Assembly (NCBI GenBank): GCA_000435495.1
Contig: FR884055.1
Coordinates: 73,431-137,430, forward strand
From: Firmicutes bacterium CAG:552
Lineage (GTDB): Bacteria > Bacillota > Clostridia > Christensenellales > Pumilibacteraceae
Direction of reading: 5' to 3'
DNA: 64,000 nucleotides
Each line of letters begins with the position of its first letter. Within the stretch, counting starts at the first letter, position 1. The notes under the pieces were generated by a model. The model had not been told where the DNA came from. It ran no database searches and saw only the letters and a list, made by a program, of their open reading frames with translations. The translations under genes were made by a program, and so were the position numbers. This document shows, piece by piece, positions 17,142-29,500 of the stretch.

Positions 17142-19322
17142 TCAGCTTAAATTGTTGGGATTAGTCTCCACAAAAACGTTAATTTTATTACTTTTGTTAT
17201 TATCTGCTATTCGATAAATTTCCGTTATATAATTATCGTAATTTTTTTTCAGCCTGAGCAAAATCTGAGCTCTGACCATACCTTTAATTCGTCTCACGGG
17301 CGACCACATGTAGTTAAGAAATGCAAAATCTTTCAAGTTATCTTGCGCCAGATTTTTTATTTCGTCATACATCGACTTCAGTGCGTTTCCTACGAGTGAT
17401 TCGTCCTCTCCGGACACAAGAACCCTGACTATGTAAGTAAACGGAGGAAACAACGTAAGCTCGCGCAAATTACATTCTTTTTCGTAAAATCCTTTGTAAT
17501 CGTTGGAAATCGCAAATTTATACACATAATGTGACGGGCTGTACGTCTGCAAAATTACCGAACCCGTTTTTTTATCTCTTCCGGCTCTGCCTGCTACTTG
17601 AGTAATAAGTTGATATGTTCTTTCGCTCGCTCTGTAATCCGAAAAATGCAAACTCATATCTGCGTCCACTATACCTACAAGGGTAACGTTAGGAAAATCA
17701 TGCCCTTTGGCTATCATCTGCGTACCGACAAGCACCTGCGCCGAACCCGACGCAAATTCTTCAAGTATTTTCAAATGTGCGTCTTTTCCCTGAGTAGTGT
17801 CATTGTCCATTCGCACAACGTTTACATTAAACAATTGTTTAATTCGTTCCACCACTTGTTCGGTACCTACAAAGCCTCTTTTTACATGCGCCGAGCCGCA
17901 TTTCGGACATATGCTAAAAGGCTTGTACATACTTCCGCAATAGTGGCACTTTAACACGTCATCCTCTTTGTGATAAACCAGGGAAACATCGCATCTATCG
18001 CATTTGGCAACATATCCGCAACTTCTGCACATAAGATAGGACGAGTATCCTCTTCGATTTATAAAAATAATCGCTTGATTTCCCTCTGAGATGCAGCTTG
18101 CAAGTTTATCCGTCAGTTCTCTCGAAAAAACGTCGTTATTTCCTGCCAGAACTTCTTTGCGCATATCGACAATCGAAATATGCGGCATAGGTTTATGATT
18201 GACTCTTTCCGGCAACTCGATTAACTTGTATTCGCCGATTTTTGCCTTATAATAGCTTTCTATAGAAGGAGTTGCGCTGCCCATAACTATATTGCATCCG
18301 TTGTAATCTCGTCTGAAGCGAGCGACTTCGGAAGTAAAATAGCGAGGATTGCTTTCGGAAGTGTAACTGGAATCGTGTTCCTCGTCGATAATTATTATTC
18401 CCAAATCGGACAGCGGAGCAAACACCGCAGATCTTGCGCCGACTGCGACCACCGCCTCGCCCGAAATCAATCGCCGCCACTCGTCAAATCGCTCTCCCAC
18501 ACTGAGTCCGCTGTGCAATATAGCTACTTTTTCACCGAATCTCGCTCTGAACAAAGCAAACACTTGCGGTGTAAGCGATATTTCGGGTACAAGCATTATG
18601 GCTGTTTTGCCTCTATCCAGTTGATCGGATATACAACGCATATATACTTCGGTTTTACCGCTGCCAGTCACTCCGTGCAGTAAAAAAGTTTGTTTGCTAC
18701 CTGAGCTTATCTCATCAACAGCCGATTGCTGCGCCGGCGTAAGCGTAACAAACTTGTTTTCTCTCTTTACGTCCTTGTACGGAACTCGGTTTACGCCGAC
18801 TTCCGTTACTTTGAATATACCTCTCTGAACCAGATTTCGCACTGCGGCAGCCGAACAGCGAGAGCTCAGCTCGCTATAAGGCACGGTTCCTCTCTCTTTG
18901 ACATATTCGTAAGCCTGCTTCTGCATAACAGCGTTTTCTTTGATTACGACGGGGGTTTTATCGTCTATGCAAACGATTTTTTGCACAAGCTCTTTTACTT
19001 TACCGCCTCGCATTTGCGAAGGAATAAACAAACGCAAAACATCTATTATTCTAAGATTGTAGCGTTTGCGCATATACTCCATAAGTTTCATCATCTCCGG
19101 CGTTATTACCGGGTATGCGTCCATAACTCCAATGATATTTTTTACTTTATCTAACGAAAGTTCCGAACTCTCGGTGAGTTCTATTACGTAACCTTCGATA
19201 ACCCTATTGCCAAAAGGAACCGAGACTCTACACCCCGGCTCCACACAAAGATCTCCGACGTCATAGTCGAATACTCTGTCCAATTCGTTATTGCTTATGT
19301 CGACTATTACCTTAGCAAACAT
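17142..19322 (-). CDS. priA: Primosomal replication restart helicase PriA
   Basis: A 726-residue helicase with an N-terminal 3'-DNA-binding domain (1-100), a winged-helix region, and superfamily 2 motifs including Walker A GVTGSGKT and DEEH. An eight-cysteine zinc-binding insert (CRSCG, CDRCD, CHYCG, CPKCG) follows, then QVAGRAGR. PriA reloads the replisome at abandoned forks. It overlaps the coaBC stop by 11 bases and belongs to the yicC operon. Length and motif set are complete. Confidence 0.96.
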   Translation of the reverse strand: MFAKVIVDISNNELDRVFDYDVGDLCVEPGCRVSVPFGNRVIEGYVIELTESSELSLDKVKNIIGVMDAYPVITPEMMKLMEYMRKRYNLRIIDVLRLFIPSQMRGGKVKELVQKIVCIDDKTPVVIKENAVMQKQAYEYVKERGTVPYSELSSRCSAAAVRNLVQRGIFKVTEVGVNRVPYKDVKRENKFVTLTPAQQSAVDEISSGSKQTFLLHGVTGSGKTEVYMRCISDQLDRGKTAIMLVPEISLTPQVFALFRARFGEKVAILHSGLSVGERFDEWRRLISGEAVVAVGARSAVFAPLSDLGIIIIDEEHDSSYTSESNPRYFTSEVARFRRDYNGCNIVMGSATPSIESYYKAKIGEYKLIELPERVNHKPMPHISIVDMRKEVLAGNNDVFSRELTDKLASCISEGNQAIIFINRRGYSSYLMCRSCGYVAKCDRCDVSLVYHKEDDVLKCHYCGSMYKPFSICPKCGSAHVKRGFVGTEQVVERIKQLFNVNVVRMDNDTTQGKDAHLKILEEFASGSAQVLVGTQMIAKGHDFPNVTLVGIVDADMSLHFSDYRASERTYQLITQVAGRAGRDKKTGSVILQTYSPSHYVYKFAISNDYKGFYEKECNLRELTLFPPFTYIVRVLVSGEDESLVGNALKSMYDEIKNLAQDNLKDFAFLNYMWSPVRRIKGMVRAQILLRLKKNYDNYITEIYRIADNNKSNKINVFVETNPNNLS

Positions 19323-20496
19323 CGCTTATCTTATCCAAAATCACATCGGCTAATCGAGCTTTCGTCATCATAGGTAAGCTCTCCTCTCCGCTACGGGTAA
19401 CTATGGTAGCTACGTTTGTATCCACGTCAAAACCCGCTCCGCTTTCGGTTACGTCGTTAGCGACCGCCATATCAGCGTTTTTCGCAATAAGTTTCCTTTT
19501 TGCGTTTTCCACCAGATTTTGCGTTTCGGCAGCAAAAACCACGAGCTTGCGTTTGCCTTTAACCTTTCCGATCGTAGCCGCTATATCGGGATTTTTTACA
19601 AAATCCACATGCAACTCGCCGCTTTTTATTTTGTTATCGCTAAAATAAACGGGCTTATAATCCGAAGGAGCGGCAGCCATTATAATGACGTCCGCATTTA
19701 CAGCATACTCCGCCGTTTTATCCAGCATCTCTTCGGTAGTTGTCACTCTGACAATCGTACATTCTTTGGGTAGCTGCACCGAAACGTAGCCGCAAATCGC
19801 AATGACATCTGCGCCACGCTCCATAGCTGCGTTTATAATCGACAGTCCCATTTTTCCGCTGCTTGCGTTTGTAATAAAACGAACGGGATCTATGTATTCT
19901 CTCGTCGATCCCAACGTAACCAAAACCGTCTTACCGACATAATCACGCCTCGGCTTAAGAATGTCGACTATACGGTCTACTATCGAGTGCGGCGATGCAA
20001 GTCTGCCTTTCCCTTCGTCGCCGCAAGCAAGCACTCCGCTTTCGGGTTCAACAAACAAAAAGCCACGTCTTATAAGAGTATCTTCGTTTTGCTTATATGA
20101 AGCAGAATTGTACATGTTAACGTTCATAGCCGGCGCAATAAGCACGGGCTTAGTAAATGCCATAACCGTGGTAGACAAAAAATCGTCGGCAATGCCGGTT
20201 GCGAGTTTGCCGATGACGTTTGCCGTACAGGGTGCAATCACAAAGATATCGCATTTTTTGGCAAGCGAAACGTGCTCGACTTCCCACTCTCTGTCAGGGT
20301 CGAAATTTTTTGTAACCACTTTATTACCCGATAACGTTTCAAACGTAAGCGGAGCAACAAAATTTATGGCATTTTGCGTCATTATAACATGTACGTCCGC
20401 ACCTAATTTTTTTAATGAGCTCACTATTTCGCAAGCTTTGTAGGCGGCGATACCTCCCGTGACGCAAACAGCTATTGTCTTGCCCGAAAGAATCAA
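19312..20496 (-). CDS. coaBC: Bifunctional phosphopantothenoylcysteine decarboxylase / phosphopantothenate-cysteine ligase
   Basis: The 394-residue protein has an N-terminal flavin-dependent CoaC domain (about 1-185), with VTGGIAAYKA, PAMNVNMY and the active-site loop ACGDEGKGRLA. The C-terminal CoaB domain starts VLVTLGSTREYIDPVRFI and includes NASSGKMG. It catalyses two successive steps of coenzyme A synthesis. The start is read as TTG, five bases after the rpoZ stop, with GAGG upstream; another start cannot be excluded. Confidence 0.95.
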   Translation of the reverse strand: MILSGKTIAVCVTGGIAAYKACEIVSSLKKLGADVHVIMTQNAINFVAPLTFETLSGNKVVTKNFDPDREWEVEHVSLAKKCDIFVIAPCTANVIGKLATGIADDFLSTTVMAFTKPVLIAPAMNVNMYNSASYKQNEDTLIRRGFLFVEPESGVLACGDEGKGRLASPHSIVDRIVDILKPRRDYVGKTVLVTLGSTREYIDPVRFITNASSGKMGLSIINAAMERGADVIAICGYVSVQLPKECTIVRVTTTEEMLDKTAEYAVNADVIIMAAAPSDYKPVYFSDNKIKSGELHVDFVKNPDIAATIGKVKGKRKLVVFAAETQNLVENAKRKLIAKNADMAVANDVTESGAGFDVDTNVATIVTRSGEESLPMMTKARLADVILDKISDVC

Positions 20497-20500
20497 ATCG

Positions 20501-20698
20501 CTAATCCTCGTAAGCTAACCTAACTTTGCCTTCATACACTTCCTTAGATGCGTATGTTATGGAGTTTTCGCCGCTCGCCTCAAGTAAGTCGGACTTTTTA
20601 TCTTCCAAAAATCTTGCTCTTTCCGCAACCAATATAGCGAGTTCGTACTTGCATCCTACTTTTTGCACCAATTTATCAATAGGCGGATCAATCAACAT
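20501..20698 (-). CDS. rpoZ: DNA-directed RNA polymerase omega subunit
   Basis: A 65-residue protein starting MLIDPPIDKLVQKVGCKYEL, followed by AILVAERARFLEDKK, the omega helix pattern. Omega helps assemble and stabilise RNA polymerase. AAGGAG lies eight bases before the ATG; an in-frame upstream extension overlaps gmk and is not supported. The gmk-rpoZ-coaBC order is standard for Firmicutes. Confidence 0.92.
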   Translation of the reverse strand: MLIDPPIDKLVQKVGCKYELAILVAERARFLEDKKSDLLEASGENSITYASKEVYEGKVRLAYED

Positions 20699-20703
20699 AA
20701 ATA

Positions 20704-21321
20704 TTACTCCTTGCAACTGCCGAAAAGCAGTTTGTTTAATTTTTGTTTATTCCTGAACACCTTAGAGCGTTCGGAAAGAATTATACCCACGGCTTTCTGA
20801 ATAGATTCGTCCAAAACACCGTTAAAAATAATATAATCGAAATTTTCACATTCGGCGAGCTCTCTTCTCGCCTCGAATAGTCTTCGCACAATGCTCTCTT
20901 CGGAGTCGGATGCTCTGCCCCTAAGGCGGCTTTCCAAAAGTTCGAAAGACGGCGGCATAATGAATATCGTGACGCATTCCGGAAATTTATCTTTTATCTG
21001 TCTCGCTCCGCAAACGTCAATCTCGAGCATGATGTCCTCGCCTTTGTCTACCACGTCCATAACGTGTTTTTTGGGAGTACCGTAAAAATTTCCGAAAACC
21101 TCGGCGGTTTCCAACAGTTCATCGTTTTTAAGCATCTGTTCGTACTGCTCTATGGTACGAAAATAATACTCGACGCCTTCTCGTTCCTTTTTGCGGGGTT
21201 GACGAGTCGTAACGGACACCGAAGTATGAATAGAAGGCATCCTTTCCAGTATAGAATTATATATCGTGCCTTTACCGGCTCCCGAAGGACCGCTGATAAC
21301 TATCAACAAACCTTTATCCAT
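20704..21321 (-). CDS. gmk: Guanylate kinase
   Basis: The 205-residue kinase has the P-loop GPSGAGKG at 11-18, the GMP-binding segment SVTTRQPRKKEREGVEYYF, and the LEIDVCGARQIK and RLRGRASDSEE lid segments. It converts GMP to GDP using ATP. It lies between yicC (3-base gap) and rpoZ. Nothing is missing or unusual. Confidence 0.96.
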   Translation of the reverse strand: MDKGLLIVISGPSGAGKGTIYNSILERMPSIHTSVSVTTRQPRKKEREGVEYYFRTIEQYEQMLKNDELLETAEVFGNFYGTPKKHVMDVVDKGEDIMLEIDVCGARQIKDKFPECVTIFIMPPSFELLESRLRGRASDSEESIVRRLFEARRELAECENFDYIIFNGVLDESIQKAVGIILSERSKVFRNKQKLNKLLFGSCKE

Positions 21322-21324
21322 AAT

Positions 21325-22194
21325 TTATTCCACGTTCCTTATCTGCTCTCTTATCTTTTCCAACTCGTTCTTCATTTCTACGACGTGATTAAGCAGCTCG
21401 ATGTCTGCAGACTTACTGCCCATCGTATTTATTTCTCTATTCATTTCCTGAGCCAAAAAATCCAGCTTTCGTCCGGCCTCACCATCAGATTCTATCACGT
21501 CGGTAAATTGGCTTATATGCGAATCCAATCTGCTTATTTCTTCGTTAATGTCCGCTTTGTCGGCAAAGAACGCAACTTCGTTGATAAGTTTGGCTTGATC
21601 GACTTCAACCGAACATAAATATTCTTCGATACGCTTAGTAAGCTTTACTCTGTATTCGTCTATCACGAAAGGAGCTCTCTGCTTAATCATATCAAGATGA
21701 ACTCTTATGTTGTCTATAAGTCTCTCAAAGTCGGCTTTAACCGTAAGTCCTTCCGTCTCACGCATCTCGTTAAGAGAAATAACGGCGTCGGACACCGCTT
21801 CGTCGAGCATGTCGCATAAAACATCGGACTCATCGTCCTTAACAAGCGTTATAACGTCTGGGCAGCGCATGAGATCGGAGTTTGAAAACTCGTCCGGTAT
21901 ACCGAATCTGGCAGAAAGCTCGCCGGCTGCTTCGGTATAAAGGGATGCCAACTCGTGATCTACGCAAACCGATGCGCCGCAAGAAGTATCTTTAAGGTCG
22001 AAATATACGTCTATACTGCCACGTTTAAGTACGGCTGAAATGCGTTTTCGTATAATTTCGTCACCTGCCATGAGATACTTGGGCAATCTGCTGTTTATTT
22101 CCAAAAATCTGTTATTTACAGATTTAAGCTCCACTGTAAGCGCCTTTGTGCCGTAATTCGACACGCCTTTTCCGTATCCCGTCATGCTTTTCAT
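21325..22194 (-). CDS. yicC: YicC family endoribonuclease-like stress protein
   Basis: A 289-residue protein starting MKSMTGYGKGVSNYG and ending in the conserved DUF1732 region (RKLDFLAQEMNREINTMGSK). YicC proteins are RNA-binding and act as ribonucleases in studied bacteria; in Firmicutes the gene heads the gmk-rpoZ operon as here. The ATG at 22194 lies eight bases after AGAGG; the GTG at 22203 is part of that leader. A clear promoter lies about 110 bases upstream. Confidence 0.93.
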   Translation of the reverse strand: MKSMTGYGKGVSNYGTKALTVELKSVNNRFLEINSRLPKYLMAGDEIIRKRISAVLKRGSIDVYFDLKDTSCGASVCVDHELASLYTEAAGELSARFGIPDEFSNSDLMRCPDVITLVKDDESDVLCDMLDEAVSDAVISLNEMRETEGLTVKADFERLIDNIRVHLDMIKQRAPFVIDEYRVKLTKRIEEYLCSVEVDQAKLINEVAFFADKADINEEISRLDSHISQFTDVIESDGEAGRKLDFLAQEMNREINTMGSKSADIELLNHVVEMKNELEKIREQIRNVE

Positions 22195-22302
22195 AAAAAA
22201 CACCTCTGTAATGTAGCAAGCCTATAAATCTTCGGCTGCCTAAAAAACTATAGTCGTTTAAGCCGCTTACGCTCAAAGCACAGCCAAAATATTCACATTT
22301 AT

Positions 22303-24262
<1,960 letters not shown>

Positions 24263-26461
24263 TTACTCCTTACTTATAGGCGCATACGCAAGCGCAATAT
24301 TCATCTTTCCGTATCCGTCAAACTCTATAATAGCCGATTGTGATATTCCTGTTCCTTTTACGGAAACGATTCTGCCGACTCCGAATTTACGATGTCTAAT
24401 TTTGTCACCCTCTTTAAAATCAAGTTGTTCGGTCGTAGCTCGTCGACTCGGTTTGTTTGCGGAAGAAACAAATTTATTCACCTTTTCCGTGCGAGAGCGC
24501 ATCTCGTCCAAAGAACTATCGCTGTCGTAATCATACGACTCTTCGCTTCTGAGCGTTCTTCGTGGAGTCGGCTTTATGTCTAACCCTATTTCCGCTAAAA
24601 AGCGGCTCGGAGCAGTCGGCGAGGTCTGACCGTACATAAAACGAGAACGAGCTTGCGTAATATACAGCCTTTCCATAGCTCTGGTTATCGCAACATAAAA
24701 TAATCTTCTTTCTTCCTCTATTTCCGGTTTCATTTTCGCTCTCGAAATCGGGAAAAGTCCCTCTTCCATTCCCACAACGAAAACAACCTTAAATTCCAAA
24801 CCTTTTGCACTGTGAGCTGTTGCTATATTTACACAATCACCGCCGTCCTCCTGATCCAAATCGCTCCAAAGAGAAACAGACTGCATATAATCCTGCACGG
24901 AAGCCCCGGGGTTATTAGAAGAATATTCCTTTATAGAAGCCACCAATTCGCTTATATTCGCTTTTCGTGCGTCATTTTCTTCATTTGGTTCCGAATACAG
25001 AGTTTTCAAATCGAGCATTCTTACAAGATAGCTCATCAGTTCGTACAGCTCGAGTTCGCCTTTATACTTGTTTAAATTTCTGATAACCGCAGCAAACGGT
25101 GCTACTTTGCTTTGAACCGCAGCCCCCAATCCCTCGTTTTCCACATTTACGATGACATCATACAAACTGCGAGAAGTATCTATCGCACGCATGGAAAGTT
25201 TGTTTATCGTGCTTGCGCCTATTCCTCTTTTAGGAAAGTTTATTACCCTCGTTATAGCCTCGTTATCGAGCGGATTGGCGATTATTCTGAAATACGCCAA
25301 AAGATCTTTTACTTCCTTTCGATCAAAGAATTTAAATCCGCCGTATATTCGATGAGGAATCCCGTACTGCAAAAATCTTTGCTCAAACGGTCGAGAAGTT
25401 GCATTTACCCTCATAAGCACTGCGAAATCCGACAATTTATATCCCTTTCGTCGTAGTCCGAAAATAGTTTGCGCAACATAATCGGCTTCTTCTCCGTCGC
25501 TTTTCGCAGCATAATATTCGGGCTTTATTCCTTCATCGTTATCTGTCCAAAGTTTTTTTTCTATTCTCGACGTGTTGTTAGCTATAAGCTTGTTGGCAAG
25601 CGAAATTATATTTTTCGTGGAACGATAATTTTGCTCCAACTTATATACTCGGCAATTAAAATCGCTTATATACTTCCGAATATTGGATATATCCGCTCCG
25701 CGCCAACCGTAAATACATTGATCTTCGTCTCCGACCGCACAAACGTTACGATACTTAGCCGCAAGAATTTTTATAAGCTCATACTGGATGGCATTGGTAT
25801 CTTGAAACTCGTCTACGTGAATATACTTGAATTTCTCCTGATAATACTCCCTCGCCTTAGAAGATTCACACAAAACTTTTTTTGCGTTAAGCAATAAGTC
25901 ATCGAAATCCATTGCATTATTCTCTTTTAAGCTGAATATGTATTGCCTATAACAGTCGCATATATCTTCAATTGACGTAACGTAAGCATACTCTGTCAGA
26001 TATTCGTCTGCATCTAGTCCCAAGTTCTTTGCATTGGAAATGTGATACGAAACCGCCTTTTTAAAATCAGCATCGCTATCTTTTTCCTTAAGAATGTCTG
26101 CTATTAGCTTATCTTTTTCCGACTCGGTGTAAATGCTAAACGACGAAGAATATCCTATTTCATTCGCAAATCTGCGCAGCATTTTTGCGCACATGGAATG
26201 AAATGTGGAAATCCATACGTCTTTACCCTCCGGCGTCATTTGGCAAACTCGCTCAGCCATTTCGTTTGCCGCCTTATTAGTAAACGTTATAGCCAAAATA
26301 TTATACGGAGGCACGCCTTTTTGATTGATAAGGTACGCTATCCTATGCGTCAACAATCGAGTTTTGCCGCTTCCTGCGCCGGCAGTAACCAAAATTGCGC
26401 CTTCGGTATCGAGTACAGGCAGTAACTGCTCTTTATTTAACTTACTAAGATCATATTCCAT
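24263..26461 (-). CDS. pcrA: ATP-dependent DNA helicase PcrA/UvrD
   Basis: A 732-residue superfamily 1A helicase. The Walker A AGAGSGKT lies at 27-34, VDEFQDTN (motif II) follows near residue 220, then QNYRSTKNI, the VMTAHxSKGLE-type segment read here as ATAHSAKGLEF, and VAITRAMERLYI. The C-terminal Tudor-like domain (GDKIRHRKFGVGRIVSVKG) is present. It acts in excision repair and clears recombination proteins from DNA. There is no Shine-Dalgarno; the -10 box ends eight bases before the ATG, so the mRNA is probably leaderless. Confidence 0.97.
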   Translation of the reverse strand: MEYDLSKLNKEQLLPVLDTEGAILVTAGAGSGKTRLLTHRIAYLINQKGVPPYNILAITFTNKAANEMAERVCQMTPEGKDVWISTFHSMCAKMLRRFANEIGYSSSFSIYTESEKDKLIADILKEKDSDADFKKAVSYHISNAKNLGLDADEYLTEYAYVTSIEDICDCYRQYIFSLKENNAMDFDDLLLNAKKVLCESSKAREYYQEKFKYIHVDEFQDTNAIQYELIKILAAKYRNVCAVGDEDQCIYGWRGADISNIRKYISDFNCRVYKLEQNYRSTKNIISLANKLIANNTSRIEKKLWTDNDEGIKPEYYAAKSDGEEADYVAQTIFGLRRKGYKLSDFAVLMRVNATSRPFEQRFLQYGIPHRIYGGFKFFDRKEVKDLLAYFRIIANPLDNEAITRVINFPKRGIGASTINKLSMRAIDTSRSLYDVIVNVENEGLGAAVQSKVAPFAAVIRNLNKYKGELELYELMSYLVRMLDLKTLYSEPNEENDARKANISELVASIKEYSSNNPGASVQDYMQSVSLWSDLDQEDGGDCVNIATAHSAKGLEFKVVFVVGMEEGLFPISRAKMKPEIEEERRLFYVAITRAMERLYITQARSRFMYGQTSPTAPSRFLAEIGLDIKPTPRRTLRSEESYDYDSDSSLDEMRSRTEKVNKFVSSANKPSRRATTEQLDFKEGDKIRHRKFGVGRIVSVKGTGISQSAIIEFDGYGKMNIALAYAPISKE

Positions 26462-26468
26462 AAGTTAC

Positions 26469-26498
26469 ATTATACCTTACAAAAGTCCTCGCCGTCAA
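26469..26498 (-). promoter_or_regulatory. Sigma-A promoter of pcrA-ligA giving a leaderless transcript
   Basis: TTGACG (complement of 26493-26498) and a perfect TATAAT (26469-26474) are spaced by 18 bases. The last base of the -10 box is eight bases from the A of the pcrA ATG, so transcription should start at, or one base before, the start codon. Confidence 0.8.
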
Positions 26499-26525
26499 CG
26501 AATTGGCATTAGTGACAATCAAAAA

Positions 26526-26585
26526 ACAAGCCGTATCGGTAACGGTATTAAAAATTTTTCTCCGTCATACCCCGACACGGCTCGT
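26526..26585 (-). terminator. Terminator after the Clp/FtsH fusion gene
   Basis: A 14-base stem (26526-26539 with 26572-26585, two G-U pairs) closes around a loop of about 32 bases. On the minus strand it ends in a TTTTTT run. It lies just after the fusion-gene stop and upstream of the pcrA promoter. Confidence 0.75.
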
Positions 26586-26593
26586 TTATTAAA

Positions 26594-29500
26594 TTATTTA
26601 TTAATTCTGTCTTTATACGGAAGAAACAACTCTGATATTTCGTTAGCGGAAAGATGACTTTTTTGCATCAATTCGTTTGACAGAACATCCAACATATCTT
26701 TATTTGCTCTTATTTTCTCTATGGCTTGCGCCATTTGCTCAGACAACAGTTTGTTTACCGCCTTACGGACTTCCTTAGCGACATCGCCGCTACGAAGCGT
26801 ACGGGGATCGGAAACGGCTAGCCCGCATTCGTCCACCATTCCGTACGAACACACAATACGTTCGGCTATAGCCGTTGCCGAAACAAGATCTCCGCTCGCT
26901 CCGGTCGATACGCCTCCGCACTCGCCGTAACATACTATCTCGGCAGCTCGACCGCCTAACGCCACTCTTATTCGACTAAGCAACTCGTCTTTAGTATATA
27001 TGGTCTTCTTTTCGGTCGAATCGTGCTGCATATATCCGCCGTGGTCGGATCTGGCTACGATTGTCAAATAAGACGGAGTTTCTCCGGATTGCCAACACAA
27101 AAAAGCATGCCCCGCCTCGTGTCTTGCCACTCGTTCGACCTCAGCTTCGCTCCAATTCTTCTTTTCTCCGTTTACATACGTTTCGAAAGCTTCATCCAAA
27201 ATGTCGGCTTTCACCTTGTTTAATTCGGCACGCAAAGCCTGTCGCAGCGCAAATTCAAATATGGAATCGAGATCGGACAAACTCATTCCGACTGTCCGAA
27301 CGGCTAAGTTGTCTATATCTTGCTCGCTTATATCGAACATTGCGTTTTTTGCGCATTTTCTTAACATAAATTGCTTTCGCTCTTCGTCCGTAGGTAAATC
27401 CACATATATGCGTCTATCAAATCGCCTAACCAAAGCCTGATCCAAACTACGAGGTGACCCCGGAGCAACATCGAAATTAGTAGCAGCCAAAACAAAAACC
27501 GGCTTTGTGGAATCCACGTTAAATCCGTCCATTTCCGCAAGCAACGCAGTAAGCGTCTCTTCGCCTGCAGCCACACGCTCGTCTCCGTGCCGTTCTTTTG
27601 CGATTGCATCGATTTCGTCTATAAAGACTATAGTCGGAGCGTACTTTCGAGCCGAACGGAACAAATCGTGCACCTTCTCCGGTCCCTCTCCAACATATTT
27701 TTTTAAAAATTTATTACCTTCGGTATAGATAAAAGTTACTCCGGATTGTGCGGCAAGCGCTTTAGCCAACATCGTTTTACCTGTGCCGGGAGGGCCATAA
27801 AGAAGTGCGCCTTTGGGCATTTTCACCCCGGCAGCAGCAAACTTTTTGGGGCTTCTTAGGTATTCGGCAAAATACTTTAATTCGGATTTTGCGTCCTGCG
27901 CACCTATAATATCGTCAAAATCAACGTCAGGCTTATTATTTTTAGTAACGAATCCGCACGAATCCTCTGCGTCAACCGCTGCCGCCATATCGAAATCAAT
28001 AAGTTTTATCGTTGCTTTCTTGCCGTTTTTGCTCACGGTTTGTGCAGTCGTGAACGAAACAACTTTGTTTGTCTTAGCCAGCAAGTTCATATTTTGTTGT
28101 TGATAAACATTTACGCAAATTTGCTTAAGCGCATTTCCTATTTTGTCGTCGAGCCTGACAACGTCTCTTGCTCCTTCCTTAAAAAGAGACATCTTTTCTT
28201 CTTCGGTCAACGAATATGCAGAAGTTTCCAACACATACACAGGCAAAGACTGTCCGAGTTTTGTCAAATAATCGAACATATCTGCCGAAACCGACTCCTG
28301 ATCTTCTATGTTAAGATACTTGACGCTACCCCTCTTACCGTAGCTTAGATCAATCAAAATAACACATATATCTTTATGAGAAATAATATTTTTTGCCTCA
28401 TCTACGGTTTTAGCCGATATTATTTCCACATCCTTGCAAACTTTTTTGCAATTTCTGACAGTTTTGTCGCTGCCAAACACGAGAGCGGTTAACTTTTCTT
28501 CTCCGAAAAATAAATTGTACGCTTCGCTCGATTCGTCGATTTCGGTGACAAATTCAATTTTTGTCAAATCGGAAATACTTGTTTGAACCTTATCTGACGC
28601 TACCAAACGCAGCAGTTCGTAAATCTCGCCGTTAAAGAAACTTTCCGCCCTGCTCTTTATCATTCGAGCGTCGGCGTTTCCCCCTTCCGAAAACAGCAGC
28701 GCAGTATAAACCTTCTCGTCTATATCCACGGAAACTCCCGCATTCTTGGAAAAATTGCTTGCACTTCGCAAAATTTCTTTTTTCGCTATGTGTCGCAAAT
28801 CGTGCGCCATAATATGATTGAACATTATTACGTTTCCGGATGCGAATCGAGAACACAATGCAGCCGGAAAATACGAAGAACCGCTCAGAGGGTTAATGTC
28901 GTTTCTTAAGGCTTTAAGCACGACCTTACGAGACAAGCTCGAAAAATCTCCGTCGCTTTCACTCTCGTACAGTTGTTTTCCTGCATTCGTGGTAAATATA
29001 ATAATTGCATCTTTAAACGAAACTTCCTCGTCCGTGTAATTATCTCGCAATCGTCCGGCATCGAGCATCTGCAAAAACAAATGAATCACACACAAATGCG
29101 CTTTTTCCACTTCGTCGAACAACAATATGCATTTAGGATGTTCACTGACAAATCCGGTCACGTTACCACTCTTCGCATTTTTATACACTTTATCCGAACC
29201 GCAAAATTCTAAATTAGCTTCTTTATCAGCATATTCGCTCATATCGAATCGCATAAACGGCAGCGACAATTTTTCGGCGGCGACTTCTGCCAAAAATGTC
29301 TTACCTACGCCCGGAGGCCCGGCAAAAAGATATGTAGCTCGAGGTTTTTTCCTATCTATGTCTGTCATAGACAGCAATTCCGCTTGAAAATAACCGGTTG
29401 TAAATACGTTAACGGCATTATCCTGACCGTATACGGTATCTAACAATTCCGACTGTAACGTCTTGACTTTATCTACAAGTTTTGATATTTCCTCTTTTAC

